A DNA stretch of 64,000 nt from Mesorhizobium loti CJ3sym (GTDB lineage Bacteria; Pseudomonadota; Alphaproteobacteria; Rhizobiales; Rhizobiaceae). Shown here piece by piece: positions 17,468 through 25,373 of the stretch. How positions within the stretch are numbered: the stretch's first letter is position 1; every line of letters begins with the position of its first letter. The notes beneath the pieces are model-generated. The model ran no database searches. It was given only the letters and a program-made list of their open reading frames with translations, and had not been told where the DNA came from. The translations under genes were made by a program, and so were the position numbers. The DNA lies in assembly GCF_000472785.1 (NCBI RefSeq), contig NZ_AXAL01000017.1:107848-171847 (forward strand). The letters are read 5' to 3'.

Positions 17468-18142
17468 TCAGCGCGTCTTCTCGGTCTGGAAGCGGCGCTC
17501 GAGCAGGCTGACGAGGCGGACCATCGGCCAGAGGAAGATGAGATAGACAAGTGCGGCGCCGATCAGCGGCGAGGGGTTGGCGTAGAGCGACTGCGCGTTG
17601 GTCGCTTCCTTCAAGAGTTCCGGCAGCGCCACGGTGGAGGCGAGCGAGGTGTCCTTGAACATCGATACACAATTGCTGGTCATCGGCGGGATGACGACGC
17701 GGATCGCCTGCGGCAGCACCACCTTGCGCAAGGTCAAAAGGAACGGCAGGCCAAGCGCCTGCGACGCCTCAAACTGGCCGCGCGGAATGCTTTCGATGCC
17801 GGAGCGGAACACCTCGCTCGAATAGGCCGACATGATGAAGGCAAATGCCGTCACCGCCGAAGCCCAGGACGACAGGCGTATGCCGAGAAACGGCAGGGCG
17901 TAGTAAATCAGGATCAGCACCACCAGCACCGGCAGGGCGCGAAAAATGTCGGTGTAGCCGACTGCCAGCCACCGTACCGGCTTCGGCCCATAGAGCCGCA
18001 GCAGGCTGATCAACAGGCCGACGGGGATGCCGATGCCGATACTGAGCAGGCCGAGCAGCAGCGTGTTCAGGAAGCCGCGCAACAGCGCCGGCAGGCTGGA
18101 CATGATGACATCGGGATTGAAGAAGGTGTCGATCAGCGACAT
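17468..18142 (-). CDS. Amino-acid ABC transporter permease (HisM/GlnP family)
   Basis: The 224-residue inner-membrane protein has the polar amino-acid permease pattern: LLRGFLNTLLLGLLSIGIG, VFRSGIESIPRGQFEASQALG (coupling loop) and five predicted membrane segments. It follows its binding-protein gene after a 158-bp gap that contains a hairpin. No second permease and no ATPase gene is nearby, so it probably forms a homodimer and borrows an ATPase encoded elsewhere. Confidence 0.92.
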   Translation of the reverse strand: MSLIDTFFNPDVIMSSLPALLRGFLNTLLLGLLSIGIGIPVGLLISLLRLYGPKPVRWLAVGYTDIFRALPVLVVLILIYYALPFLGIRLSSWASAVTAFAFIMSAYSSEVFRSGIESIPRGQFEASQALGLPFLLTLRKVVLPQAIRVVIPPMTSNCVSMFKDTSLASTVALPELLKEATNAQSLYANPSPLIGAALVYLIFLWPMVRLVSLLERRFQTEKTR

Positions 18143-18255
18143 GGGAGCGTTCCCGAACCCTGGAGCAAAAGGGTGCTCAAGTTAAAACCAGTATGCTGCG
18201 CCGAGCGCGGAGCGCTCTTTGCGAAAAACCGTCGCCGCTGGTGCATGAAATGAAA

Positions 18256-18280
18256 CGTGCCGGCCTGCAAAGCCGGCACG
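18256..18280 (-). terminator. Hairpin between binding-protein and permease genes
   Basis: Arms CGTGCCGGC (18256-18264) and GCCGGCACG (18272-18280) form a perfect 9-bp stem with a 7-nt loop. On the minus strand it follows the binding-protein stop by about 20 bp and is followed by TTTCATTTC. It likely stabilises the upstream message or causes partial termination so that the binding protein is made in excess. Confidence 0.6.
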
Positions 18281-18300
18281 ATCTCAGCGCGGAGTGTCGC

Positions 18301-19098
18301 TCAGGCCTTCGGCAGCGGCATTTCCTTGACGGTCGACGAGTCGGCCGGCGCGTCGCTGCCGAACCACTTCTTGTGGATCGCGGCCAGCGTGCCGTCCTTC
18401 TTCATCGCGCTCAGCGCGTCGTTCAGCTTGCCGAGCAGCGGATGGTCCTTGCTCAGCATCAGGCCGTACTGTTCGCCGGTCTTGATGCGCTGCTTGACGG
18501 TGAGATCCTTCATCTTGGTGAAGGAGTACTGCATGCCAGGAATGTCGCTGACGGCGGCGTCGACGCGGCCGGCGCTCAGGTCGAGCAGAAGATTCTGCTG
18601 CGTGTCGTAGCCCTTCACGTCGCTGTAGCCGTCAGCTTCCTGATGCGCCTTGACCCAGGTTTCGCCGGTCGAACCGGACAGCACGCCGACGACCTTGCCC
18701 TTGAGGTCGGCCTCGGTGTTAACGGCGCTGTCGGTCTTCGTCGCGATGCCCATGTCGGAATCATAATAGGGCTGGGTAAACGACAGCGATTTCAGCCGCT
18801 CCGGCGTGATGGTGATCGACGAGATGGCAACATCGATGCGCTTCGAGCTGACAGCGGCGAACAGCGCCTGGAAACCGAGGTCGGCAATGTCGGTGGTCAT
18901 GCCGATGCGCTTGGCTGCTTCGTTGACGATGTCGACTTCAAAGCCCTCGAAGGTGCCGCTCTCGTTCTTGTACTCGAAGGGCGGATTGGTCGGGTAGGCG
19001 CCGACATTCAGCACATCAGCGGCGTAAGAGGTGGCAGGGCCGGCGGCGATGCCGATGGCGGCTGCGAGCAGGATGAGATTGCGACGGTTGAGCTTCAT
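18301..19098 (-). CDS. Amino-acid ABC transporter substrate-binding protein (family 3)
   Basis: The 265-residue periplasmic protein has a Sec signal peptide (MKLNRRNLILLAAAIGIAAG, cleavage near residue 26) and the SBP_bac_3 signature FEGFEVDIVNEAAKRIG, followed by ITPERLKSLSFTQPY. It begins with ATG 19098 with AGAGGGA upstream and leads an operon with a permease, a class-V aminotransferase and a GNAT enzyme. Ligand: probably a polar amino acid. Confidence 0.93.
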   Translation of the reverse strand: MKLNRRNLILLAAAIGIAAGPATSYAADVLNVGAYPTNPPFEYKNESGTFEGFEVDIVNEAAKRIGMTTDIADLGFQALFAAVSSKRIDVAISSITITPERLKSLSFTQPYYDSDMGIATKTDSAVNTEADLKGKVVGVLSGSTGETWVKAHQEADGYSDVKGYDTQQNLLLDLSAGRVDAAVSDIPGMQYSFTKMKDLTVKQRIKTGEQYGLMLSKDHPLLGKLNDALSAMKKDGTLAAIHKKWFGSDAPADSSTVKEMPLPKA

Positions 19099-19502
19099 TG
19101 GTGTTCCCTCTGGGGTGTTCCCCTCTGGTTGTTGATCGGGCGGAGCTGGCCCCGCACGGTTTCTTGCCGCCCCACCTCCCAGCGGGGCGTCAATTCATGG
19201 CGGCGACCATGTGCGCGCGGACGATGTTCTCGGTGTGCAGATGACGAATCCGGGCACGCACGCCATCGAAGCATGGCGCGCGCTGGACGATGACTGGGGC
19301 AGCATGAACGACAAGGACTGGACCCTTCCCACCCGGAGCATCACGATGGACTGGCCGGCAAGCCCCTCCGGCATGGCAGTCGCCATCGACTTTGAATGCT
19401 TATCCAAAGTGCGGCGCTTTTCAAGGCGAAAGTTTTAAGCTTAAAAAGCTTGGCCAACCTGTTGCTCCGGCGACAGGCCTTTTTTGCCTGACGGCGTCCG
19501 TC
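19099..19502. other. Gap between amino-acid transporter operon and aldolase gene
   Basis: The 404-bp region has no ORF with credible coding content (a 75-codon frame at 19211-19438 shows no family features). It must hold the transporter promoter. It also contains the perfect palindrome at 19433-19446. Confidence 0.45.
19433..19446. promoter_or_regulatory. Perfect 14-bp AT-rich palindrome
   Basis: TTTTAAGCTTAAAA is fully self-complementary. It resembles three other sites in the window (20323, 27721, 35361). It lies 57 bp beyond the aldolase stop and 335 bp upstream of the transporter, so its target is unclear; it may be chance or a remnant operator. Confidence 0.3.
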
Positions 19503-20264
19503 TCATGCCAATTCGTCGCGTGCGGCGGCAGAGTTGGCCGCGGCGCCGGCGCCCAGAAAGATCGTATCGCTTGCCAGCACGAAGAAACTCGCGCCGATGG
19601 CTGCCCATCGGCTGACAGTCTGTGGGCTGGCGCAGAATATGCCGGCTGCCTTGTCGTGTGCGATCGTCGCGCCGATGATTGTTGCGATCGCCGCATTGAG
19701 CTTGTCGGCGCCTTGCGGTCCGACTGCATCGATCGACACCGAAAGATCGCCAGGGCCAACGAAGATCACATCGACGCCGTCGACGGCCGCGATCGCGTCG
19801 ATGTTGGCCAGCCCCTCCGATGTCTCGACCTGGACCGCGACGACGGTTCTGTCGTTGGCGCCGACAAGATATTCGGGAATGCGATAGCCGTAGCCGGCAG
19901 CGCGGCCGGGTCCGACGCCACGCTCGCCCAGTGGTGGATAGCGTGAGGCTTTGACGGCCATCGCTGCCTGGGCGGCGGTCGAGACGCGCGGCACCAGCAC
20001 GCCTTGCGCGCCGCTGTCCAGTGCCGCCTGGATGGCTTCAGGCGCATGGCCGGGAACGCGCACCATGGCCGGAACACGATGGACGTCGGCGGCGCGCACC
20101 ATGGCCTCGATCATGTCGCGCGAAATCTGGGCATGCTCCCAGTCGATGCAGAGGAAATCGAGGCCGGCCTGCGCCATCACTTCGACCGCGACGGGATGCG
20201 GAATGGCGGCGAAGGAACCGACGAGGTTTGTCCTGCCTATGCATTTCTGACGAAACTCGCTCAT
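19503..20264 (-). CDS. HpcH/HpaI-family aldolase
   Basis: The 253-residue class-II pyruvate aldolase cleaves or condenses 2-oxo-3-hydroxy acids using a divalent metal. Visible features are FLCIDWEHA (catalytic His region), VPRVSTAAQAA, the metal ligand Glu in VQVETSEGLANID, and FVGPGDLSVS (second metal ligand Asp). Length matches HpaI or 2-keto-3-deoxy-L-rhamnonate aldolase. It is transcribed divergently from an LLM-type monooxygenase across a shared palindromic site, suggesting joint regulation and perhaps a role in cleaving a ring-opening product. Confidence 0.9.
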   Translation of the reverse strand: MSEFRQKCIGRTNLVGSFAAIPHPVAVEVMAQAGLDFLCIDWEHAQISRDMIEAMVRAADVHRVPAMVRVPGHAPEAIQAALDSGAQGVLVPRVSTAAQAAMAVKASRYPPLGERGVGPGRAAGYGYRIPEYLVGANDRTVVAVQVETSEGLANIDAIAAVDGVDVIFVGPGDLSVSIDAVGPQGADKLNAAIATIIGATIAHDKAAGIFCASPQTVSRWAAIGASFFVLASDTIFLGAGAAANSAAARDELA

Positions 20265-20322
20265 GCCGATCCCTTTCTCATTCCGCCGAATTCATACCGG
20301 CAAACCATCGCAAGGCGAAGCT

Positions 20323-20338
20323 ATTTCATGCTTGAAAT
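20323..20338. promoter_or_regulatory. MarR-type palindrome between aldolase and monooxygenase genes
   Basis: ATTTCATGCTTGAAAT has 6-bp perfect inverted arms (ATTTCA/TGAAAT, extended one further base each side) around TGCT. It lies in the 120-bp divergent promoter region and resembles the sites at 27721 and 35361. Confidence 0.5.
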
Positions 20339-20384
20339 ATTTTCGCGGAGCCGTAGCGTGCGATCTTCGCCGGGAGGTCGCGAC

Positions 20385-21479
20385 ATGAACAAACCACATC
20401 CCTTGCATGGCCCGAACAAACTGAAGCTCGGCGTCTTTTCGACCAATGCCGATGGCGGGCTTGCCATCACCGATGTTCCAGAGCGCTGGACGGCTAGCTG
20501 GCAGGACAATCTGACGGCGGCGCAGATCGCCGATCGCGCCGGGCTGGAGTTCATGCTGCCGATCGCACGCTGGCGCGGCTTTGGCGGCCGCAACAAGGTG
20601 CGCGAATGGTCGTTTGAAACCTTCACCTGGGCAGCGGCTCTTGCCGTGGCCACCGAACAGATCGGACTGTTCATGACCGTGCATGTGCCGCTGGTGCATC
20701 CGCTCTATGCCGCCAAGGCACTGGCGACGGTCGACCACATCAGCCAGGGCCGCGCCGGCCTCAACATCGTCTGCGGCTGGAACCCGAAGGAATTCGGCAT
20801 GTTCGGCACGCCGCTGGTCGAAAAGGGCTATGAGCAGGCTGCGGAATGGATTGAAATCCTGGAGCGGCTCTATGCGTCGAACGACCCGCTCGACTATGAA
20901 GGCGTCTATTATCGCCTGAAGGAAGCGGTCAGCCGGCCGGCCAGTCTTCAGGTTCCGCGTCCGGTGACCATGAACGCCGCGTTTGGGGGCCCCGGCCGCG
21001 ATTTCGCCGCCGCCCGATGCGACTATCTGTTCACGACCTTTTCCGAGATGAGCGATGCCGGCAAGCATGTCGTCGACATCCGCGAACGGGCCGACAAGGT
21101 CGGCAGGAATGTCGGCGTCTACACCGTGGCGCATGTCGTCTGCCGCCCGACGATGGAAGAGGCGCAGGCTTATTACACGCGTTATGCCCTTTCCATGGCC
21201 GACCACGATGCGGTCGATGCCCATATGGCCGGCAAGAAGGAATTCTCGCAGTCGCACGACCCGCACGCCTATGACCGCTACCGCCAGCGCTTCGCCGGCG
21301 GCGCCGGCACCTATCCCTTGGTTGGAACCCCGGAAACGATCGCCGCCGACATGGCCGCCATTGCCGGACACGGCTATCAGGGCATCGCCTTGTCCTTCGT
21401 CAATTACACGCAGGAGCTGCCCTATTTTTGCGACCACGTGTTGCCGCTGCTCAGGCAGGCCGGGCTTCGCGGACAATGA
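20385..21479 (+). CDS. LLM-class flavin-dependent monooxygenase (RutA/SfnG-like)
   Basis: The 364-residue protein is a bacterial-luciferase-like FMNH2-dependent oxygenase. It matches the RutA and dimethylsulfone monooxygenase group in length and in blocks such as IARWRGFGGRN, LFMTVHVPLVHPLYAAKALATVDHIS (flavin/TIM-barrel region) and GLNIVCGWNPKEF. ATG 20385 has GGGAGG 7 nt upstream. It has no flavin reductase neighbour. It ends 7 bp from the convergent Rid gene of the aromatic operon and is divergent from the aldolase. Substrate unknown; a heterocycle or sulfone would fit the family. Confidence 0.88.
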   Translation: MNKPHPLHGPNKLKLGVFSTNADGGLAITDVPERWTASWQDNLTAAQIADRAGLEFMLPIARWRGFGGRNKVREWSFETFTWAAALAVATEQIGLFMTVHVPLVHPLYAAKALATVDHISQGRAGLNIVCGWNPKEFGMFGTPLVEKGYEQAAEWIEILERLYASNDPLDYEGVYYRLKEAVSRPASLQVPRPVTMNAAFGGPGRDFAAARCDYLFTTFSEMSDAGKHVVDIRERADKVGRNVGVYTVAHVVCRPTMEEAQAYYTRYALSMADHDAVDAHMAGKKEFSQSHDPHAYDRYRQRFAGGAGTYPLVGTPETIAADMAAIAGHGYQGIALSFVNYTQELPYFCDHVLPLLRQAGLRGQ

Positions 21480-21486
21480 CCGCAGA

Positions 21487-21882
21487 TTACTCTGGAATGA
21501 CGGCCGTAGCCTGGATCTCGACCTTGGCGCGGTCTTCGACCAGCGCCACCACCTGCATGGCGGCCATCGCCGGAAAATGCCGGCCGATCACCTCGCGATA
21601 GGCTTCGCCGATACCCCTGAGGTTGGCGAGGTATTCGGCCTTATCGGTGAAATACCAGGTCATCGAGGTGATGTGCCGCGGCTCAGCACCGGCCTCGGCC
21701 AGCACCGCCACGATGTTTTGAAGCGTCTGCTTCACCTGGCCGACAAAGTCGTCGGTTTCGAACTGGCATTGCCCGTTCCAGCCGACCTGTCCGCCGACGA
21801 AGATGAGCTGCCCACGCGCGGCGACGCCATTGGCATAGCCGACCGGTTTGGCCCAGCCTTCCGGCTGCAAAATCCTGTGCAT
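21487..21882 (-). CDS. Rid-family protein (RidA superfamily, catalytic Arg replaced)
   Basis: The 131-residue protein has the YjgF/YER057c/UK114 fold, with GQLIFVGGQVGWN, TLQNIVAVLAEAG and VEIQATAVIP. RidA imine deaminases carry an Arg in the motif PAR-S; here the segment reads FPAMAAMQV, with Met at that place, so it belongs to the Rid4-7-like group without the known deaminase residue. It is the last gene of the minus-strand aromatic operon, 64 bp after the acyl-CoA dehydrogenase. A role in handling an enamine/imine formed from a 2-amino ring product is attractive but unproven. Confidence 0.85.
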   Translation of the reverse strand: MHRILQPEGWAKPVGYANGVAARGQLIFVGGQVGWNGQCQFETDDFVGQVKQTLQNIVAVLAEAGAEPRHITSMTWYFTDKAEYLANLRGIGEAYREVIGRHFPAMAAMQVVALVEDRAKVEIQATAVIPE

Positions 21883-21946
21883 TTCAAGCCTCCCGGTATT
21901 TCCAAAAACAAAGTCTCAAAAATCGAATGCCGTCGATGTCTCGCCG

Positions 21947-23095
21947 TCAGGCTGCGCCCATCACTTGCCTAGCGATCACCACCTTCTGCACGTCGGAGGC
22001 ACCCTCGTAGATGCGCAGCGCGCGGATCTCGCGATACAGGCTCTCGACGATGTGGCCTTTGCGGACGCCGTCGCCGCCATGCAGTTGCACGGCCTTGTCG
22101 ATCACCTCTTGCGCCCTGTCGGTGGCGAACAGCTTGGCCATCGCCGCCTCGCGTGTTACCCGCGCCGCACCCATGTCCTTGGTCCAGGCCGCGCGGTAGA
22201 CCAGCAAAGCCGCCGCGTCGACGTCGAGAGCCATGTCGGCGATATGGCCCTGTACCATCTGCAACTCGCCCATCGGCGCGCCGAACAGTTTGCGCTCGGC
22301 CACCCGTTTGATGCTCTCATCGAGCGCCCGGCGGGCAAAGCCGAGTGCCGCCGCGCCGACGGTCGAGCGGAACACGTCGAGCACCGACATGGCGATACGG
22401 AAGCCGTCGCCGGGCTTGCCAATCAGGGATGAAGCCGGCAGCCGAACCGCATCGAAGGACAGTCGCGCCAGCGGATGCGGCGCGATCACTTCGAGACGCT
22501 CGGCAATTCCAAGGCCACGGGCATCGCCAGGCACGAGAAAGGCGGAAAGCCCCTTGGCGCCCGGCGCCTCGCCGGTACGGGCAAAGACGATGTAGAGGTC
22601 GGCAATGCCGCCATTGGAGATCCAGGTCTTCTCGCCCGTGAGAATGTAACTGTCGCCGTCGCGCGTCGCAGTCATCTCGGTGTTGGCGACATCCGACCCG
22701 GAACGAGGCTCCGACAAAGCGAAGGCGGAGATAGCCTTGCCGGCCCGGGTCTTGGCCAGCCATTGCTGCTGGTCCGGCGTGCCGAACAGGCTGAGCGCGC
22801 CGGTGCCGAGCCCTTGCATGGCAAAGGCGAAATCGGCGAGCCCGTCATGGCGGGCAAGCGTCTCGCGGGTAATGCACAGAGTGCGGACATCGAGTGGTTC
22901 GGGATTGTCGGTGTCAACAGCTGTCGGCTTCAGCCAGCCGTCGCGGCCAAGCCTTTGCACCAGTTCGCGGCAGGCGGCATCGACGTCGTGGTGATCGACG
23001 GGGAGGTTTTTAGCGCACCAGGATTCCAGTTGATCGGCGAGCTGGCGATGGCGGCCTTCGAAGAAGGGCCAGGAGAGGAAGGACCGGTCAGGCAT
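21947..23095 (-). CDS. Acyl-CoA dehydrogenase
   Basis: The 382-residue FAD enzyme shows the signature blocks SAFALSEPRSGSDVANTEM and GEKTWISNGGIADLYIVFAR, and the C-terminal QLHGGDGVRKGHIVESLYREIRALRIYEGASDVQKVVIARQ. The catalytic base Glu of short/medium-chain enzymes lies in RIYEG. ATG 23095 is chosen because GGAGG lies 5 nt upstream; the longer frame runs into an inverted-repeat element. In the anthraniloyl-CoA pathway it would supply a dehydrogenation step. Confidence 0.92.
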   Translation of the reverse strand: MPDRSFLSWPFFEGRHRQLADQLESWCAKNLPVDHHDVDAACRELVQRLGRDGWLKPTAVDTDNPEPLDVRTLCITRETLARHDGLADFAFAMQGLGTGALSLFGTPDQQQWLAKTRAGKAISAFALSEPRSGSDVANTEMTATRDGDSYILTGEKTWISNGGIADLYIVFARTGEAPGAKGLSAFLVPGDARGLGIAERLEVIAPHPLARLSFDAVRLPASSLIGKPGDGFRIAMSVLDVFRSTVGAAALGFARRALDESIKRVAERKLFGAPMGELQMVQGHIADMALDVDAAALLVYRAAWTKDMGAARVTREAAMAKLFATDRAQEVIDKAVQLHGGDGVRKGHIVESLYREIRALRIYEGASDVQKVVIARQVMGAA

Positions 23096-23132
23096 GTTGG
23101 CCTCCGCAGTCCAAGGAGCATTGCGCTCTACG

Positions 23133-23292
23133 GCGCCCCCCTCTGTCCTGCCGGACATCTCTCCCACAAGGAGGGAGATTGGCAGCTTCGGCGCCGGTGC
23201 CTCTCTTTCGACGCTGGAGATTAGCGACAGCGATGATGACAGCCGATCTCCCCCCAAGTGGGGGAGATGTCCGGCAGGACAGAGGGGGGCGC
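23133..23292. repeat. Mesorhizobium-type intergenic element with 29-bp perfect inverted ends
   Basis: The left arm (23133-23161) and right arm (23264-23292) are perfect reverse complements over 29 bp, beginning GCGCCCCCCTCTGTCCTG on the left. The 102-bp interior holds further purine/pyrimidine-rich dyads. It sits within the aromatic operon, between the hydratase and acyl-CoA dehydrogenase genes, and would fold into a long hairpin in the transcript. Similar CCCCTCTGTCCTGCCGG intergenic elements are, from memory, common in mesorhizobia. Confidence 0.75.
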
Positions 23293-23326
23293 TGTCCCGC
23301 CGACGTCTCTATCAAAGCGCGCATCC

Positions 23327-24139
23327 TCAATTCCCCTCGAACACCGGCTTCTCCTTGGCCACGAATGCCTTGTAGGCGCGCTCGAAATCGCGCGTCTGCA
23401 TGCAGATCGCTTGCGCCTGGGCTTCGGCCTCGATCGCCTGATCCAGCCCCATCGACCATTCCTGGTTGAGCTGCGTCTTGGTGATGCCGTGCGCGAAAGT
23501 CGGGCCGGAGACGATGCGCGCCGCCATGTCGAGCGCGTCGGCTTCGAGCGCCGCGGCATCGACCAGCCTGTTGTAGAACCCCCAGCGCTCGCCTTCCGCT
23601 GCCGTCATGGTGCGGCCGGTGTAGAGCAGTTCGGCGGCGCGGCCCTGGCCGATGATACGCGGCAGGATCGCGCAGGCGCCCATGTCGCAGCCGGCGAGAC
23701 CGACGCGGGTGAACAGGAAGGCGGTCTTGGCTTCGGGTGTGGCGATGCGGATATCGGAGCTCATGGCGATGATGGCGCCGGCGCCGACCGCGACACCGTC
23801 AACCGCCGCGATGATCGGCTTGCCGCAATTCAGCATCGCCTTGACGAAATCGCCGGTCATACGGGTGAAGGCCAGGAGCTGCTTCATGTCCATCTTGACC
23901 AGCGGGCCGATGATGTCGTGGACGTCACCGCCAGAGCAGAAATTGCCGCCATTGGAGAGGAACACCACGGCGTCGACATCGTCGGCGTAGACGAGGTCGC
24001 GGAATGTGTCGCGGAGTTCCGCATAGCTGTCGAAGGTCAGCGGGTTCTTGCGCTCCGGCCGGTCGAGCCGGACCTTGGCGATCTTGCCTTCGACTTCCCA
24101 CAGGAAATGCTTCGGCTTGAGGTTGGCCATCCCCGTCAT
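23327..24139 (-). CDS. Enoyl-CoA hydratase/isomerase family protein
   Basis: The 270-residue crotonase-fold protein has the oxyanion-hole segments SNGGNFCSGGDVHDI and AAVDGVAVGAGAIIAMSSDIRIA. The usual second catalytic Glu position falls in the RVGLAGCDMGACAILPRIIG region, where the glutamates of mitochondrial crotonase are not both evident, so hydratase versus a ring-hydrolase-like activity cannot be decided. ATG 24139 overlaps the MarR stop by 4 bp. Confidence 0.88.
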   Translation of the reverse strand: MTGMANLKPKHFLWEVEGKIAKVRLDRPERKNPLTFDSYAELRDTFRDLVYADDVDAVVFLSNGGNFCSGGDVHDIIGPLVKMDMKQLLAFTRMTGDFVKAMLNCGKPIIAAVDGVAVGAGAIIAMSSDIRIATPEAKTAFLFTRVGLAGCDMGACAILPRIIGQGRAAELLYTGRTMTAAEGERWGFYNRLVDAAALEADALDMAARIVSGPTFAHGITKTQLNQEWSMGLDQAIEAEAQAQAICMQTRDFERAYKAFVAKEKPVFEGN

Positions 24140-24606
24140 TCGCGTCCCTCCCAGTTGCTGCGGAACGAGGTCAGCATGCCGGTCAGCCGGCGTGCATCCT
24201 CCTCGCTGACCTTGCCCAGCAATTCACCGATCCAGCCCTCATGCGCCGCGGCAATAGTGGCGAAGGATTTGGTGCCTTCGTCGGTCAGCCGCACCATCGA
24301 GGTGCGGCGGTCGCCATTGCGGCGCGCGCGCGCCACAAGCCCTTCCGAAACCAGCCGGTCGACAATGCCTGTCACATTGCCGTTTGACACCAGCAGGAAG
24401 CGTGACAGGTCGCTCATCAGCATGCCTTCCGGCACGCGGTAGAGGGCTGCCATCACGTCGAAGCGCGGCAGCGTGGTATCGAATTCTTTCTTCAGGCGCT
24501 CACGCAGTTCCGCTTCGATCGTGCGCGAGGCGCGCAGCAGCCTGATCCACAGGCGCAGGCGGTCCTTGCCGGGTCCCGACGGCGCGGGCAGGGGGCCGGC
24601 TACCAT
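24136..24606 (-). CDS. MarR-family transcriptional regulator of the aromatic operon
   Basis: The 156-residue protein has a MarR winged helix: SDLSRFLLVSNGNVTGIVDRLVSEGLV (helix-turn-helix) and the wing RARRNGDRRTSMVRLTDEG with the conserved D-x-R. It lies inside the operon, overlapping the SDR by 7 bp and the hydratase by 4 bp, so it is made with the enzymes it probably represses. Its likely site is the palindrome at 27721-27736 and its ligand probably an aryl-CoA thioester, as for several MarR proteins of aryl-CoA pathways. Confidence 0.92.
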   Translation of the reverse strand: MVAGPLPAPSGPGKDRLRLWIRLLRASRTIEAELRERLKKEFDTTLPRFDVMAALYRVPEGMLMSDLSRFLLVSNGNVTGIVDRLVSEGLVARARRNGDRRTSMVRLTDEGTKSFATIAAAHEGWIGELLGKVSEEDARRLTGMLTSFRSNWEGRE

Positions 24607-25373
24607 GTCTCGCCTCCCGAGATGGAGATCGCCTGTCCGGTAATCGATTGAGCCGCGTCGCTACACAGCCAGAGCACAGCGGCGGCAACTTCCTGCGGCT
24701 GGATGAAGCGGCCCTGCGGGTTGGTCGAGGCGAGGCTTGTCCGCGCCTCTCCGGCCGAGCGGCCGGTCTTTTCGATGATGCGCTGGATAGATTCTTCCAG
24801 CATGTCGGTCTCGACGAAGCCCGGGCAGACAGCGTTGACGGTGACGCCGGATTTCGCCGTCTCGGCGGCAAGTGCCCGCATCAGGCCGACGACGCCATGC
24901 TTGGCCGCGACGTAAGGCGCAACATAAGCGTAGCCTTTCAGGCCTGCTGTCGAGGCAATGAAGACGATCCGCCCCGCCTTGCGCGTGGCCATGCCGGCCA
25001 GTGCCGGCTTCACCGTCAGGAAGGCGCCGGTCAAATTGACGTCGAGCGTCCTCTGCCAGTCGGCGAGCGTGGTCTTGTGTGCCGGCGTGCTGCCGGCCAT
25101 GCCGGCATTGGCAACGACGATGTCGAAGGGCCCGCGCGCCGCTTCCGCCGTTTCGTAAAGCGCGGCCATCGCCGCCTCATCTGTGACGTCGGCGCTGATG
25201 CCGAAGATGCGGTCGCTCTCGCCGGCCACCTTGGCAAGTTCAGCCTCGCGGCGACCACAGATGGTCACGTCAATGTCCGCGCCAGCCAACGCCAGCGCGA
25301 TGGCGCGGCCGACACCGGAACCGCCGCCAGTGACCAGCGCATGCTTGCCGGGGATTGCTGTTGCGGTCGTCAT
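24600..25373 (-). CDS. SDR-family oxidoreductase (3-hydroxyacyl-CoA dehydrogenase-like)
   Basis: The 257-residue short-chain dehydrogenase has the cofactor motif TGGGSGVGRAIA, NAG motif VVANAGMAG, and the catalytic set Ser (IASTAG), Tyr and Lys (YVAAKHG). GRREAELAK after beta-2 hints at NADP(H) or NAD(H) without clear preference. It overlaps the upstream fusion enzyme by 4 bp and the MarR gene by 7 bp. Expected role: oxidation of a hydroxyacyl-CoA intermediate. Confidence 0.93.
   Translation of the reverse strand: MTTATAIPGKHALVTGGGSGVGRAIALALAGADIDVTICGRREAELAKVAGESDRIFGISADVTDEAAMAALYETAEAARGPFDIVVANAGMAGSTPAHKTTLADWQRTLDVNLTGAFLTVKPALAGMATRKAGRIVFIASTAGLKGYAYVAPYVAAKHGVVGLMRALAAETAKSGVTVNAVCPGFVETDMLEESIQRIIEKTGRSAGEARTSLASTNPQGRFIQPQEVAAAVLWLCSDAAQSITGQAISISGGETW

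Noticed and set aside
19211..19438. 75-codon plus-strand frame upstream of the amino-acid transporter
   Set aside because: No ribosome site, no family features, and it runs through the region expected to hold the transporter promoter.
19460..19500. Terminator after the aldolase gene
   Set aside because: Only a 5-bp stem (CAGGC/GCCTG) is possible, with the A/T run in the loop rather than after the stem.
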